A DNA stretch of 6,746 nt from an uncultured Micrococcales bacterium (GTDB lineage: Bacteria; Actinomycetota; Actinomycetes; S36-B12; GCA-2699445). Below, piece by piece: positions 6,641-6,746 of this stretch. The stretch's first letter is position 1; each line of letters opens with the position of its first letter. The notes beneath the pieces are model-generated. The model was given only the letters and a program-made list of their open reading frames with translations, was not told the origin of the DNA and did not search any database. Where the stretch lies: NCBI GenBank assembly GCA_903915555.1, contig CAIWTL010000586.1, positions 1 to 6,746 of the forward strand, in the 5' to 3' direction. The translations under genes and the position numbers were made by a program.

Positions 6641-6746
6641 ATGACCAGGCACAGCACACTCCCATCAACCCGCCTCGGTGTCGCGACTGTCGTGGTCGCG
6701 TTGCTGGCCGCAACTCTCGCGCTGCTGCCTCGGCCGGACACCGCGC
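6641..6746 (+). CDS. N-terminus of an exported protein, cut by the right window edge
   Basis: ATG 6641 has AGGAG (6631-6635) 5 nt upstream. Thirty-five codons are visible: MTRHSTLPSTRLG, then the hydrophobic run VATVVVALLAATLALLP, then RPDTA. The basic start, 17-residue hydrophobic core and following polar stretch fit a signal peptide or an N-terminal membrane anchor. The functional domain lies outside the window, so nothing can be said of its role. It shares the strand with the preceding secreted-protein gene, but the 317-bp gap argues for a separate transcript. Confidence 0.75.
   Translation, partial: MTRHSTLPSTRLGVATVVVALLAATLALLPRPDTA

Overview
This 6.7 kb window is GC-rich, its genes use GTG as well as ATG starts, and its reading frames show the strong third-position G/C bias of a high-GC actinomycete (Actinomycetota). 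The genus cannot be read from the sequence. There are no rRNA or tRNA genes, CRISPR array, transposase or insertion sequence that I can support.

Left part (1-4152): a compact enzymatic locus. A minus-strand gene that runs off the left edge encodes a protein with the ATP-grasp domain of the PEP synthase / pyruvate phosphate dikinase / rifampicin phosphotransferase superfamily, followed by a long central region I do not recognise. It is transcribed away from a plus-strand pair: an asparagine-synthetase-type amidotransferase (class II glutaminase plus ATP-pyrophosphatase synthetase domain) and a HAD-superfamily phosphatase. The pair is translationally coupled by a GTGA stop/start overlap. The two divergent start codons are only 21 bp apart and share one 8-bp palindrome that serves as Shine-Dalgarno sequence on both strands. 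An ATP-dependent phosphoryl transferase, a glutamine-dependent ligase and a phosphatase together suggest a small pathway that makes a modified small molecule or surface group. A phosphoramidate or amide product is one testable idea, but the product is unknown.

Middle (4153-4988): decayed sequence. Just after the HAD gene is a fragment that reads like the end of a SAM-dependent methyltransferase. Beyond it, on the minus strand, is a small secreted-protein gene with an in-frame amber stop and no convincing start codon, so it is probably a pseudogene.

Right part (4989-6746): an intact 444-residue secreted protein of no characterised function, then a 317-bp gene-free stretch with an imperfect hairpin, then the first 35 codons of another exported protein cut by the window edge. 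These genes look functionally separate from the enzymatic locus on the left.
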